Source of the DNA: Peteryoungia ipomoeae
Lineage (GTDB): Bacteria; Pseudomonadota; Alphaproteobacteria; Rhizobiales; Rhizobiaceae
NCBI RefSeq assembly: GCF_004912165.1
Contig: NZ_STGV01000002.1
Location: 124,001-188,000, forward strand
Direction: 5' to 3'
Length of the DNA stretch: 64,000 bases
In this document: piece by piece, positions 17,134-27,362 of the stretch
Layout: each line of letters opens with the position of its first letter
How positions within the stretch are numbered: position 1 is the stretch's first letter
Program-made: the position numbers and the translations under genes
The notes under the pieces: model-generated
Told to the model about the DNA's origin: nothing
Seen by the model: only the letters and a program-made list of their open reading frames with translations
The model's database searches: none

Positions 17134-17972
17134 CTGATGCACACCTGGAAGCGCGCAACCTGTCGTCAGGCTATGGCGACACCGTCATCCTCTCAGACCT
17201 CGACATCGCCATTCCCACGGGCAAAATCACCGCGATTGTCGGCGCCAATGCCTGCGGCAAGTCGACCTTGCTCAAGACCATGTCCCGGCTGATCAAGCCT
17301 TTGTCGGGTGAGGTGCTGCTCGATGGAGAAGCCATCCATCGTCTGCCGACACGCGATCTCGCGCGCAGACTGGGTCTTCTGCCGCAGTCGCCGATTGCGC
17401 CGGAGGGCATCACCGTTGCCGATCTCGTCAGCCGTGGCCGGCATCCGCATCACGGGCTGTTTGCCCGCTGGACAAAGGCCGATGATCAGGCGATTGCCAC
17501 AGCACTGGAAGCGACGCAGATCGTTGAACTGGCGGAACGCCCTGTCGATGAATTGTCCGGCGGGCAACGGCAAAGAGCCTGGATTGCCATGGCGCTCGCA
17601 CAGGAGACGGAGATCCTGCTGCTCGACGAGCCGACCACCTTTCTCGATATCAGCCACCAGGTCGAGGTCCTTGATCTCCTGACGGATCTCAACCGGCATA
17701 GAAACACCACGATCGTGATGGTGCTGCATGACCTCAATCTCGCGGCCCGATACGCCGATCATCTGGTTGCCATGCTTGGTGGACGCCCGCATGTCACGGG
17801 CACGCCTCAATCCGTTTTGACGGAAGAGACCGTCCGTCAGGTCTTTGGCCTGGATAGCCGGATCATCACGGACCCGACCTCCGGTCGCCCCATCATGCTG
17901 CCCATCGGACGCCACCACATGAGCGCAGCAGCTTCGCATCCCCTTCCCCAGCCCCTGGAGTTTCAACCATGA
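17130..17972 (+). CDS. Siderophore ABC transporter ATP-binding protein, FecE/FepC type
   Basis: Cytoplasmic ATPase that powers the two FecCD permeases; 280 aa. Walker A is GANACGKST (about residues 35-43), with Cys where many relatives have Gly. Q-loop LLPQSP, signature LSGGQRQRAWIAMALAQ, Walker B ILLLDEPTTFLD and H-loop VLHDLNLAARYADH are all intact. The start is GTG 17130 inside a GTGA overlap with the upstream permease. The C-terminal 25 residues (HHMSAAASHPLPQPLEFQP) are an unstructured tail that runs into the overlapping start of the next gene. Confidence 0.94.
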   Translation: MTDAHLEARNLSSGYGDTVILSDLDIAIPTGKITAIVGANACGKSTLLKTMSRLIKPLSGEVLLDGEAIHRLPTRDLARRLGLLPQSPIAPEGITVADLVSRGRHPHHGLFARWTKADDQAIATALEATQIVELAERPVDELSGGQRQRAWIAMALAQETEILLLDEPTTFLDISHQVEVLDLLTDLNRHRNTTIVMVLHDLNLAARYADHLVAMLGGRPHVTGTPQSVLTEETVRQVFGLDSRIITDPTSGRPIMLPIGRHHMSAAASHPLPQPLEFQP

Positions 17973-19045
17973 CCGCGCATCATGATTTCCTGCTTTCCGG
18001 CCTTGCCCGGCCTGCCCATGTCGATGCCATGCTGGACGAAATCTGCGAGCATTTTGTCGAACATGCCGACGTCCATCGCGACCTCGGTGTGGCCACGCTG
18101 CACAGCGATGACTGGACAATCGAAATTGCCCGCGAAGACGATCTTCTGCGCATCGCGCTCGGCTGCGACAGCGAGGAAGAGCTTGAGGCCACACGCACCA
18201 TGTTTGCGGAGCATCTCTACTATTTCGCTGGCGATAAGCCTTTCTCGCTCGATTGGGCGAGACCTGCCCCGCAGATTACCCCAGCCAATCTGCAGGAGGT
18301 AACGGTTGTCTCGACTGCCGTCATCACACCGAAGATGCGCCGCGTGACCTTCGCCTGCACCGATGTGAAACCTTTTCTCGACCACCACATGCATGTCCGT
18401 CTTCTGGTGCCGCCGAGAGGTCGCAAGCCACGCTGGCCGGCGCTCAAGGAAGACGGTCGCATTGGTTGGCCCACGGGCGAGGATGCGTTGGTCGTCAGGA
18501 TCTACACCATTCGTTCGGTGGATGCCGAGAAGGGACATGTCAGCATCGATTTCCTTCAGCACCCGGCGGAAGGCATTGCCACTCCCGGCGCCGATTTCGC
18601 CCGGGACGCGAAGCCTGGCGACCGGGTCGCCCTGATGGGCCCCGGCGGTGGCGGGCTGCCAGATGCCGAGCGGATCTTCCTGGCTGGCGACGAAAGCGCC
18701 CTGCCAGCGATTGCCCGCATGGCAGAGGAAGCTCCTGAGGGGGTAACACTGCAAGCCATCATCGAGGTGGAAGATGCTGCGGAAGAACAGGTCTTCCAGA
18801 CAGCCGCCAACCTTTCGGTGCGCTGGCTGCACCGTTCTGCCTACGCGGCTGACGATGTCGGCCTACTCCGACGCGAGGCCTGTGCGGCGGTTGAGGGCCT
18901 TGATGATGATAGCTTTGTCTGGTTCGCCTGCGAGAAGGATGACGTGCGCGCTTTCAAAGCCTATCTCGCCGCACGCGGACGCAAACGCCGCAAGCAATAT
19001 TGCGCCTGGTACTGGGAACGCGGCGCAGCGGCCACGACAGACTGA
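17969..19045 (+). CDS. DUF2218 - siderophore-interacting protein fusion (ferric-siderophore reductase)
   Basis: A 358-aa two-domain protein. Residues about 10-90 match DUF2218 (AMLDEICEHFVEHADVHRDL, the FAGDKPFSLDW end). Residues about 105-350 are a siderophore-interacting flavoprotein: FAD-binding barrel with RIYTIRSVD (the RxYT motif) and GPGGGGLPD, then the SIP domain with LAGDESALPAIARM and the C-terminal RKQYCAWYWERG. SIP proteins use NAD(P)H and FAD to reduce ferric siderophores in the cytoplasm and release Fe2+. It overlaps the ATPase gene by ATGA, so it is made with the importer. The role of the DUF2218 half is unknown. Confidence 0.92.
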   Translation: MTAHHDFLLSGLARPAHVDAMLDEICEHFVEHADVHRDLGVATLHSDDWTIEIAREDDLLRIALGCDSEEELEATRTMFAEHLYYFAGDKPFSLDWARPAPQITPANLQEVTVVSTAVITPKMRRVTFACTDVKPFLDHHMHVRLLVPPRGRKPRWPALKEDGRIGWPTGEDALVVRIYTIRSVDAEKGHVSIDFLQHPAEGIATPGADFARDAKPGDRVALMGPGGGGLPDAERIFLAGDESALPAIARMAEEAPEGVTLQAIIEVEDAAEEQVFQTAANLSVRWLHRSAYAADDVGLLRREACAAVEGLDDDSFVWFACEKDDVRAFKAYLAARGRKRRKQYCAWYWERGAAATTD

Positions 19046-19090
19046 GGGCGGCAATCGCCACCCCTCTCGCCTCCGGCCCCTCCGCCAGAA

Positions 19091-19999
19091 TCAACCCGCT
19101 GTACAGCCGCAGCGGGTTGCCGCCAGCCGGACAATATCGGCCACTTCGGTCAACTGACGCGCAATCGGGCTTGTCTTGCGCCAGATCATGCCAATGGTCC
19201 GGGAGGGTTGCGGGTCCTCGAAATGAGCAACCGACACCTCCGCGGAACGGGTTTCAACCGGCATGGCGATCTCGGGGATGAGGGTAACGCCGATGCCGGC
19301 GCCGACCATCTGCACCAGTGTCGACAGCGAGCTGCCGTCGAGGATCTCGCGCGGGCGGGTCGTGCCCATTTCGCAGAAGGAGAGCGCCTGGTCGCGGAAG
19401 CAGTGTCCCTCCTCCAGAAGCAACAGGCGCATTTCCCTTAGCCTGTCGCGGCTCGGCACCGGCTTTCCCTCGTCCGCGCGCGGCCGCACCAGCACAAAAT
19501 TTTCGCGAAAGATTGGTGTTTCCTGCATTGCCGGCTCTGACACTGGCAGCGCAACGATGGCCGTATCAAGCCGCCCTTCATGCAATTCCTGCAAAAGCTT
19601 CGGTGTCACGCTCTCGCGGATATGGATATCGAGGCCGCTATTGGCCCGGGTGATGTCGGAGATCATCGCAGGCAGGAGATAGGGCGCGACGGTGGGGATA
19701 ACGCCGATGCGCAGACGCCCCTGCAACTGGCTCTGGTGAGCGCGGGCGAGGTCGCCGAGCTCATCCACCGACCGCAGCACGTCACGGACCCTGATCACGA
19801 ATTCTTCGCCAAACGCAGAAAGGCGAACCTGCCGCGCGGCACGTTCGAACAACTCGGCGCCCAGTGCCTGTTCCAGATCCCGGATCTGCACGGAGAGCGC
19901 CGGTTGTGAAATTGCGCAGTCTTCAGCGGCTCGGCCAAAATGCCCGTGCCGCGCGAGCGCTTCAAAATACCGCAACTGACGCAAGGTGAAATTTATCAT
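19091..19999 (-). CDS. oxyR: Hydrogen peroxide-sensing LysR regulator OxyR
   Basis: A 302-aa LysR-type regulator. The N-terminal helix-turn-helix lies in HFGRAAEDCAISQPALSVQIRDLE. The effector domain carries the two redox cysteines of OxyR, Cys200 and Cys209 in EGHCFRDQALSFCEMG, spaced nine residues apart as Cys199/Cys208 in E. coli. H2O2 forms a disulfide between them and switches the protein to an activator. It is divergent from katG, its standard target. A GC-rich inverted repeat (19093-19118) covers the last codons and stop but lacks a T-run, so it is not listed as a terminator. Confidence 0.95.
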   Translation of the reverse strand: MINFTLRQLRYFEALARHGHFGRAAEDCAISQPALSVQIRDLEQALGAELFERAARQVRLSAFGEEFVIRVRDVLRSVDELGDLARAHQSQLQGRLRIGVIPTVAPYLLPAMISDITRANSGLDIHIRESVTPKLLQELHEGRLDTAIVALPVSEPAMQETPIFRENFVLVRPRADEGKPVPSRDRLREMRLLLLEEGHCFRDQALSFCEMGTTRPREILDGSSLSTLVQMVGAGIGVTLIPEIAMPVETRSAEVSVAHFEDPQPSRTIGMIWRKTSPIARQLTEVADIVRLAATRCGCTAG

Positions 20000-22429
<2,430 letters not shown>

Positions 22430-22460
22430 GCTGCAGCAAGACTGCATCGCAAAAACGAAG

Positions 22461-22490
22461 GGCCAGCCGCACCGCGGCTGGCCTTTTTCT
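22461..22490 (+). terminator. Rho-independent terminator after katG
   Basis: Ten-bp perfect stem GGCCAGCCGC (22461-22470) / GCGGCTGGCC (22474-22483), 3-nt loop, then TTTTTCTTTC. It starts 32 bp after the katG stop. Confidence 0.92.
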
Positions 22491-22863
22491 TTCGTTGCCA
22501 TCAATTATGCTCAGAGATCACCCTCTTGCAGCCCGTACTTTGCCGCCTTCTAGGAATGAAGGACCTGCGTAGGCGATTGAAACTCGTGGTATTATGTAGC
22601 GAATTTGCCAAAAATTACGATTTTTCGTCGAATTTGGCGTCGTTATCTTCAAATGCAATGTTGCCCGAAGCTGCGTTAAGGTTGCATTTAGTAAAGTTCA
22701 CACTTCCAATGCCGTTGATTTCCGTGCTACTACAGCCCATGTAGTGGGGACGAACGGATGCCGGGCCGAATTTGCCGGAGACGCCTTGAACAATATCGCT
22801 TCACCGCTCGTTAATGTGAGCGGCATAGAATTTGTTCACGGTAGTAACCGTGGGAGTATGAAG
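22491..22863. other. AT-richer intergenic stretch before small membrane gene pair
   Basis: About 370 bp, visibly richer in A+T than the flanking genes, with no gene I can support. A 72-codon open frame from a TTG at 22526 has no ribosome site and unnatural composition. Near the right end two short hairpins occur: CCGCTC/GAGCGG (22804-22809/22818-22823) and the one listed separately at 22837-22852. The promoter of the small membrane gene pair should lie here but I cannot fix its position. Confidence 0.5.
22837..22852 (+). promoter_or_regulatory. Hairpin abutting the ribosome site of the small membrane gene
   Basis: Perfect 6-bp stem CACGGT/ACCGTG with loop AGTA. The last base of the stem is the first G of the GGGAG ribosome site (22852-22856). 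Such a hairpin could modulate translation start of the gene at 22864; it has no T-run and is not a terminator. A function is inference. Confidence 0.4.
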
Positions 22864-23076
22864 ATGGATGACAACCCGATCTTTGCTTTGATGTTTGCAG
22901 GTTACTTGAGCGTGATGGTCGCCCTCGTTGGCGCAAACGTCGCTCTCATGCTCCTGCGCGTATCTCATAAGGAGAACAGTAGGCTGGCGGCGTTGATCCG
23001 TCGCGTCGGTCATCGCCTGTCCTTCTTGCGGCTTGGCGGTGGCAATGGCCGCCGTCATTTGAGCGATCACGCTTGA
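22864..23076 (+). CDS. Small single-span membrane protein, unknown
   Basis: A 70-aa protein MDDNPIFALMFAGYLSVMVA..., not recognised. Residues about 6-31 form one transmembrane helix, followed by a basic, Arg/His-rich cytoplasmic tail (RVSHKENSRLAALIRRVGHR). The ATG at 22864 is chosen over those at 22744 and 22858 because GGGAG (22852-22856) is then 7 bases upstream. The stop TGA (23074-23076) overlaps a TTG start of the next gene, so the two are likely translated together. Base composition is lower in GC than the neighbouring katG and ytf genes, which hints at separate origin. No function is proposed. Confidence 0.5.
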   Translation: MDDNPIFALMFAGYLSVMVALVGANVALMLLRVSHKENSRLAALIRRVGHRLSFLRLGGGNGRRHLSDHA

Positions 23077-23375
23077 GCGTCTGGAATTTCGTAACCAATC
23101 TCCCCACCTTCTTTTGGTTCGGTTTTCTAGGCAGCATAGCAGTAGAATTGCTTGCAGCGCTCCGTGAGTGCACGGATCTCGGTGGTGCGATGCCACCGAG
23201 ATACAAGAAATTTCCCTTTCTGCTTTTCCGGCTTAGCTTTGCGTTTGTCGCAGGCTCTGTCGCAATAATGATGGACGCCGCCAGCCAACTCTCCGCGTTT
23301 TACCTGGGAGCGAGTGCCCCGCTCTTCCTTGACAAATTACAGCGTGGCGTCGACCCCAACACAAACGGGTCCTGA
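23073..23375 (+). CDS. Small multi-span membrane protein, unknown
   Basis: A 100-aa protein starting at TTG 23073, coupled to the gene before. It appears to have three hydrophobic segments: residues about 10-28 (LPTFFWFGFLGSIAVELLAA), 49-67 (FLLFRLSFAFVAGSVAIMM) and 72-88 (SQLSAFYLGASAPLFLD). The layout, with a FLG-hydrophobic start, a short hydrophilic loop with PPRYKKFPF and a final GASAP helix, resembles uncharacterised small membrane proteins seen singly in diverse bacteria, but I cannot name a family. A later ATG would remove the first span. The pair may form a membrane complex; this is inference from coupling alone. Confidence 0.5.
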   Translation: MSVWNFVTNLPTFFWFGFLGSIAVELLAALRECTDLGGAMPPRYKKFPFLLFRLSFAFVAGSVAIMMDAASQLSAFYLGASAPLFLDKLQRGVDPNTNGS

Positions 23376-23760
23376 TTCAAGCCTTCCAAACGCAATCGGT
23401 GAACGCCGATCGTATCCATGCACATCATGAGAAGGCTGAGGTGACTTTGCCTCGTCTCAATCGCGGCGGGCCATTTCCGTGCACGGTGTCTTGCTGCGAA
23501 ATAGCGGCCTGCGGTGCAGCGATGCGCGCCTTGCACCCGTGGGCTGATAGGGATGCTGCAAGGAAGGAAGACCCGGCTTTCGCGGAGCAACAAGCAGCTC
23601 TCTCAAGTCTGGATGCCCAACACGGCAGGACGCGCCGGATCGCAAATGCTGCACCGCACAACATATAATAGTACTTTTGCGCTTTACAGTCGAAATTCTT
23701 CGGCTTACATATTTCTGCGGCACCAGGGAGGTGGTGTCGCAATTTTTGGGAGGACTATTC
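23376..23760. other. Intergenic stretch before the ytfQ-like gene
   Basis: 385 bp with no supportable gene. The last 120 bp are AT-rich (CATATAATAGTAC around 23660-23675, CTTACATATTTC around 23704-23715) and should contain the promoter of the sugar importer. Open frames here on both strands lack ribosome sites or run into ytfQ antisense. Confidence 0.5.
23719..23738. promoter_or_regulatory. Inverted repeat, candidate operator of the sugar importer
   Basis: GGCACCA (23719-23725) and TGGTGTC (23732-23738) form a 7-bp dyad with one mismatch around GGGAGG, about 22 bp before the ytfQ-like start. FadR/GntR proteins bind short ACCA/TGGT dyads, and such a regulator is encoded at the end of this locus, so autoregulation is plausible. 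It could instead be a 5' leader hairpin. Confidence 0.35.
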
Positions 23761-24723
23761 ATGACATTTCTTCGCAAGCTTGCGCTCGGCGCAAGCGTGA
23801 TCGCGCTCGGCTGCTCTTCAGCTGTTGCCGCAGACATGACCGTCGGCTTCTCGCAGATCGGCTCTGAATCCGGTTGGCGCGCCGCTGAAACCTCGGTCAC
23901 CAAGATGGAGGCCGAGAAGCGCGGCATCGATCTGAAATTCGCCGATGCCCAGCAGAAACAGGAAAACCAGATCAAGGCTATCAGAGGCTTCATCGCCCAG
24001 GGTGTTGACGCCATTCTCGTTGCTCCGGTGGTTGCCACCGGTTGGGAAGAGGTCCTGACGGAAGCCAAGGAAGCCGAAATTCCGGTCGTCCTGCTCGACC
24101 GCGGCGTCGATGCGCCTCAGGACCTCTACCTCACGTCCGTCGCATCGGACCAGGTGAAGGAAGGCCGCGTTGCCGGCGAATGGCTGGCGAAGACCGTCGG
24201 CGACAAGCCGTGCAAGGTCGTCGAACTTCAGGGCACCGTTGGCTCGACCCCTGCCATCAACCGCAAGAAGGGCTTCGAAGAAGCCATCGCCGGTAAGTCG
24301 AACATTACCATTGCCCGCAGCCAGACCGGCGACTTCACTCGCTCCAAGGGCAAGGAAGTCATGGAAGGCTTCCTGAAGGCCGAAAATGGCGGTAAGGACA
24401 TCTGCGCCATGTACGCCCACAACGACGACATGGCCGTCGGCGCCATCCAGGCGATCAAGGATGCCGGCCTGAAGCCGGGCACTGACATCCTCGTCGTCTC
24501 GATCGACGCCGTTCCGGATATCTTCGCCGCCATGGTTGCCGGTGAGGCCAATGCAACGGTCGAGCTGACGCCGAACATGGCAGGACCGGCCTTCGACGCG
24601 CTTGACGCCTTCAAGAAGGACGGAAAGCAGCCGGAGAAGTTCATCATCACCGAGTCCAAGCTCTACACCCCTGCCGATGATCCGCAGGGCGAGTACGATC
24701 GCCGCAAGGGCCTTGGCTACTGA
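23761..24723 (+). CDS. ytfQ: Sugar ABC transporter binding protein, YtfQ-like
   Basis: Periplasmic binding protein of the ribose/galactofuranose class, 320 aa. A signal peptide (FLRKLALGASVIALGCSSAVAA) is followed by MTVGFSQIGSESGWRAAETS, nearly identical to my recollection of E. coli YtfQ. Other shared stretches: AQGVDAILVAPVVATGWEEVL, VVELQGTVGS, RSQTGDFTRSKGKEVMEGFL and YAHNDDMAVGAIQAIKDAGL, the last two in ligand-contact regions. E. coli YtfQ binds galactofuranose; the same or a similar sugar is likely here. ATG 23761 with GGGAGGA upstream. It is separated from the transporter genes by a strong hairpin. Confidence 0.92.
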   Translation: MTFLRKLALGASVIALGCSSAVAADMTVGFSQIGSESGWRAAETSVTKMEAEKRGIDLKFADAQQKQENQIKAIRGFIAQGVDAILVAPVVATGWEEVLTEAKEAEIPVVLLDRGVDAPQDLYLTSVASDQVKEGRVAGEWLAKTVGDKPCKVVELQGTVGSTPAINRKKGFEEAIAGKSNITIARSQTGDFTRSKGKEVMEGFLKAENGGKDICAMYAHNDDMAVGAIQAIKDAGLKPGTDILVVSIDAVPDIFAAMVAGEANATVELTPNMAGPAFDALDAFKKDGKQPEKFIITESKLYTPADDPQGEYDRRKGLGY

Positions 24724-24740
24724 TTGACCTCTCTGGTGCG

Positions 24741-24776
24741 GTCCCGCCACCTTCCTGACCGGTGGCGGGACTTTTC
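24741..24776 (+). terminator. Partial terminator between ytfQ and ytfR
   Basis: An 11-bp perfect stem GTCCCGCCACC (24741-24751) / GGTGGCGGGAC (24761-24771) is followed by TTTT. Lying inside an importer operon, it probably cuts transcription partly, so the binding protein is made in excess over the membrane subunits, and may protect the ytfQ message. Confidence 0.8.
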
Positions 24777-24837
24777 CGCACTTTTGCTGGACCGCTCAAG
24801 CGGCTAGCCTTCGGGGCGATCGAGGGAACAACAGACC

Positions 24838-26358
24838 ATGACAACAAATGATGGCGCGGTGCTCGCAGCTGAGGGCATCACCAAGCGCTTTGGCACCCAG
24901 ACAGCACTGGATGCCGTCCATTTTTCGCTGCGGCGCGGCGAAGTGCACGCACTTCTTGGTGAAAATGGTGCCGGCAAATCGACGCTGATCAAGATCCTGA
25001 CGGGCGCCTATATTCCCGACGGCGGCACGATCCGGGTTGACGGCGATCCCGTTTCCTTCACCACGCCGCAGCAGGCGCAAGCGCTTGGCATCGGCACCGT
25101 CTACCAGGAGGTCAATCTCCTGCCGAACATGACGGTGATGGACAACCTCTTCATCGGCCGCCAGCCGACGCGGTTCGGCCTTGTCGACCGCAATGCGATG
25201 ACAAAGGCTGCCCGTGACATTCTCGCCCGCTACGGTCTCGATATCGACGTGCGCGCCGAACTGTCGACCTTTTCCGTGGCCATCCAGCAGATCGTCGCCA
25301 TCGCCCGCGCCGTCGAACTTTCCGGCAAAGTGCTGATCCTCGACGAGCCGACCGCCAGCCTCGATCGCCATGAGGTCGAAAAACTCTTCGAAATCATTCG
25401 CAATCTGCGTGCCGACGGCCTTGCGATCGTCTTCATCACCCATTTCCTCGACCAGGTTTTCGAGCTTTCCGACCGTGTGACGGTGCTGCGCAATGGTAAG
25501 CTGATCGGCACGGAGCCGATCGCCAACATCGACCGGACGCAGCTGGTGCGCATGATGCTCGGCAAGGATCTCGTCTTCCCGCATCATGATGTGGCAGGCG
25601 AAGAGGCCGCGGTCGGAGAGCGGCTGATGTCGTTTGCCAATTTCGGTCTGGCAGGCAAGGTGCACCCCTTCACGCTCGACATCCACAAGGGCGAGGTCAT
25701 CGGCGTCGCCGGCCTGCTGGGCTCCGGTCGCACGGAAATGGCGCGGCTGATGTTCGGCGTCGACCAGGCGGATTGCGGCACGCTCACCATCGACGGCAAG
25801 ACGGCCGTCGTGGCATCACCGCGTGACGGCGTCGAGCTCGGCTTCGGCTTCTGTCCGGAAGACCGCAAGATCGACGGCATTTTTGGCGAACTCTCGGTGC
25901 GCGAGAACATCGTCATCGCCATGCAAGCCCGGCTCGGCTGGTTCCGGGCGCTCAATCGCGACGAACAGCTTGAGATCGCCGGCAATTTCATCGAGGCGCT
26001 CGACATCCGCACGGCTTCGGCCGAACTGCCGGTCAAGCTTCTGTCCGGCGGCAACCAGCAGAAGGTCATCCTTGCCCGCTGGCTTGCCACCGATCCGCGC
26101 TTCCTCATCCTCGACGAGCCGACGCGCGGCATCGATGTCGGCGCCCATGCCGAAATCGTCCGCATGATCACCCGGCTTCGCGAAGACGGGCTGGCGCTGG
26201 TCGTCATATCCTCGGAACTGGACGAAATCGTCAGCTATTCCTCGCGCGTCATCGTCATGCGCGACCGGGCCATGGTGGCGGAACTGCACGGCGCCGATAT
26301 CACGCCGTCCGTCATTGTGCGCACGATTGCAGAACAGCCGCATGGAGAGCCGGCATGA
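24838..26358 (+). CDS. ytfR: Sugar ABC transporter ATP-binding protein, YtfR-like
   Basis: A 506-aa ATPase with two fused nucleotide-binding domains, as in RbsA/XylG/YtfR. Domain 1 has Walker A GENGAGKST (about residues 41-49), Q-loop VYQEVNLLPNMTV and Walker B VLILDEPTASLD; its signature region is degenerate (LSTFSVAIQQ), as usual for this family. Domain 2 (from about 265) has GLLGSGRTE in place of Walker A, the CPEDRK segment, signature LSGGNQQKVILARWL and Walker B FLILDEPTRGID. It powers uptake through the two permeases encoded next, overlapping the first by 4 bp. Confidence 0.94.
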   Translation: MTTNDGAVLAAEGITKRFGTQTALDAVHFSLRRGEVHALLGENGAGKSTLIKILTGAYIPDGGTIRVDGDPVSFTTPQQAQALGIGTVYQEVNLLPNMTVMDNLFIGRQPTRFGLVDRNAMTKAARDILARYGLDIDVRAELSTFSVAIQQIVAIARAVELSGKVLILDEPTASLDRHEVEKLFEIIRNLRADGLAIVFITHFLDQVFELSDRVTVLRNGKLIGTEPIANIDRTQLVRMMLGKDLVFPHHDVAGEEAAVGERLMSFANFGLAGKVHPFTLDIHKGEVIGVAGLLGSGRTEMARLMFGVDQADCGTLTIDGKTAVVASPRDGVELGFGFCPEDRKIDGIFGELSVRENIVIAMQARLGWFRALNRDEQLEIAGNFIEALDIRTASAELPVKLLSGGNQQKVILARWLATDPRFLILDEPTRGIDVGAHAEIVRMITRLREDGLALVVISSELDEIVSYSSRVIVMRDRAMVAELHGADITPSVIVRTIAEQPHGEPA

Positions 26359-27362
26359 AGAGATTTTCGCCCGCCTCGATCCTCAAGCCGCAGCTTCTGG
26401 CGCTTCTCGGCATCCTGCTGTTCAACTGGATGCTGTTTCCCGGCTTCTTCAATGTCACCTGGCAGGATGGCAGGCTGTTCGGCAGCCTGATCGATGTGCT
26501 CAATCGCGGAGCGCCGGTGGCGATCCTTGCCATCGGCATGACGGCGATCATCGCCACCAAGGGTGTCGATCTCTCGGTCGGTGCCGTCATGGCGGTGGCC
26601 GGTGCGGTTGCTGCCACCTGCGCGGTCTCCGGCCAGCCGCTCATCGTGACGCTCGCCGCAGCCCTTGCCATCGGTGTTGCCTGCGGCCTCTGGAACGGCG
26701 CGCTCGTTGCCTTTCTCGGTATCCAGCCCTTCGTCGCGACCCTCGTGCTGATGGTCGCGGGGCGCGGCCTTGCGCAGCTGATTACCGAGGGCTCGATCGT
26801 CACCTTTTCCGATCGTGCCCTGATCTTCGTCGGCACAGGCTCGCTCTTCGGCCTGCCCATGCCCGCCGTCATCGCCTTTGTCCTGATGATCGCCGCCCAT
26901 CTCCTGATGCGGCGCACGGCGCTCGGCCTCTTCGTCGAAGCCATCGGCACCAATCTGTCGGCGGCCAACTATACCGGCCTCAGCAGCCGTACCGTGATCC
27001 TTGCGATCTATGGTTTCGGCGGCTTCTGCGCCGGGATTGCCGGCGTCATCGCGGCAGCCGATATCAGAGGAGCGGACGCCAACAATGCCGGCCTCTGGCT
27101 CGAACTCGACGCGATCCTCGCGGTCGTCATCGGCGGGACGTCGCTGATGGGCGGACGCTTCTCGATCCCGATGTCAGTGCTCGGCGCCATCATCATCCAG
27201 GCGATGAATACCGGTATCCTGGTTTCGGGATTCCGGCCCGAATTCAACCTCATCGTCAAGGCCGGCGTGATCATCCTGATCCTGGTGCTGCAATCCGACC
27301 GCATCGGCGAGATCGTCTCGCGCCGTCTGGGTCAGTCTAGACTTACGGAAAAGACCCGATGA
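26355..27362 (+). CDS. ytfT: Sugar ABC transporter permease, YtfT-like
   Basis: Integral membrane permease of the ribose/xylose branch, 335 aa with eight to ten helices. Typical segments: RGAPVAILAIGMTAIIATKG, VDLSVGAVMAVAGAVAATC, and AIGTNLSAANYTGLSSR in the cytoplasmic coupling loop, then LDAILAVVIGGTSLMGGRFS near the C-terminus. It pairs with the YjfF-like subunit. ATG 26355 overlaps the ytfR stop as ATGA, and the stop overlaps the next start in the same way. Confidence 0.92.
   Translation: MKRFSPASILKPQLLALLGILLFNWMLFPGFFNVTWQDGRLFGSLIDVLNRGAPVAILAIGMTAIIATKGVDLSVGAVMAVAGAVAATCAVSGQPLIVTLAAALAIGVACGLWNGALVAFLGIQPFVATLVLMVAGRGLAQLITEGSIVTFSDRALIFVGTGSLFGLPMPAVIAFVLMIAAHLLMRRTALGLFVEAIGTNLSAANYTGLSSRTVILAIYGFGGFCAGIAGVIAAADIRGADANNAGLWLELDAILAVVIGGTSLMGGRFSIPMSVLGAIIIQAMNTGILVSGFRPEFNLIVKAGVIILILVLQSDRIGEIVSRRLGQSRLTEKTR

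Noticed and set aside
19093-19118. Inverted repeat AACCCGCTG/CAGCGGGTT at the oxyR 3' end as a terminator
   Set aside because: No T-run on either strand and it overlaps coding sequence; may be chance or a weak structure.
22526-22744. 72-codon frame from TTG after the katG terminator
   Set aside because: No ribosome site, odd amino-acid mix and no continuation with the coupled gene pair.
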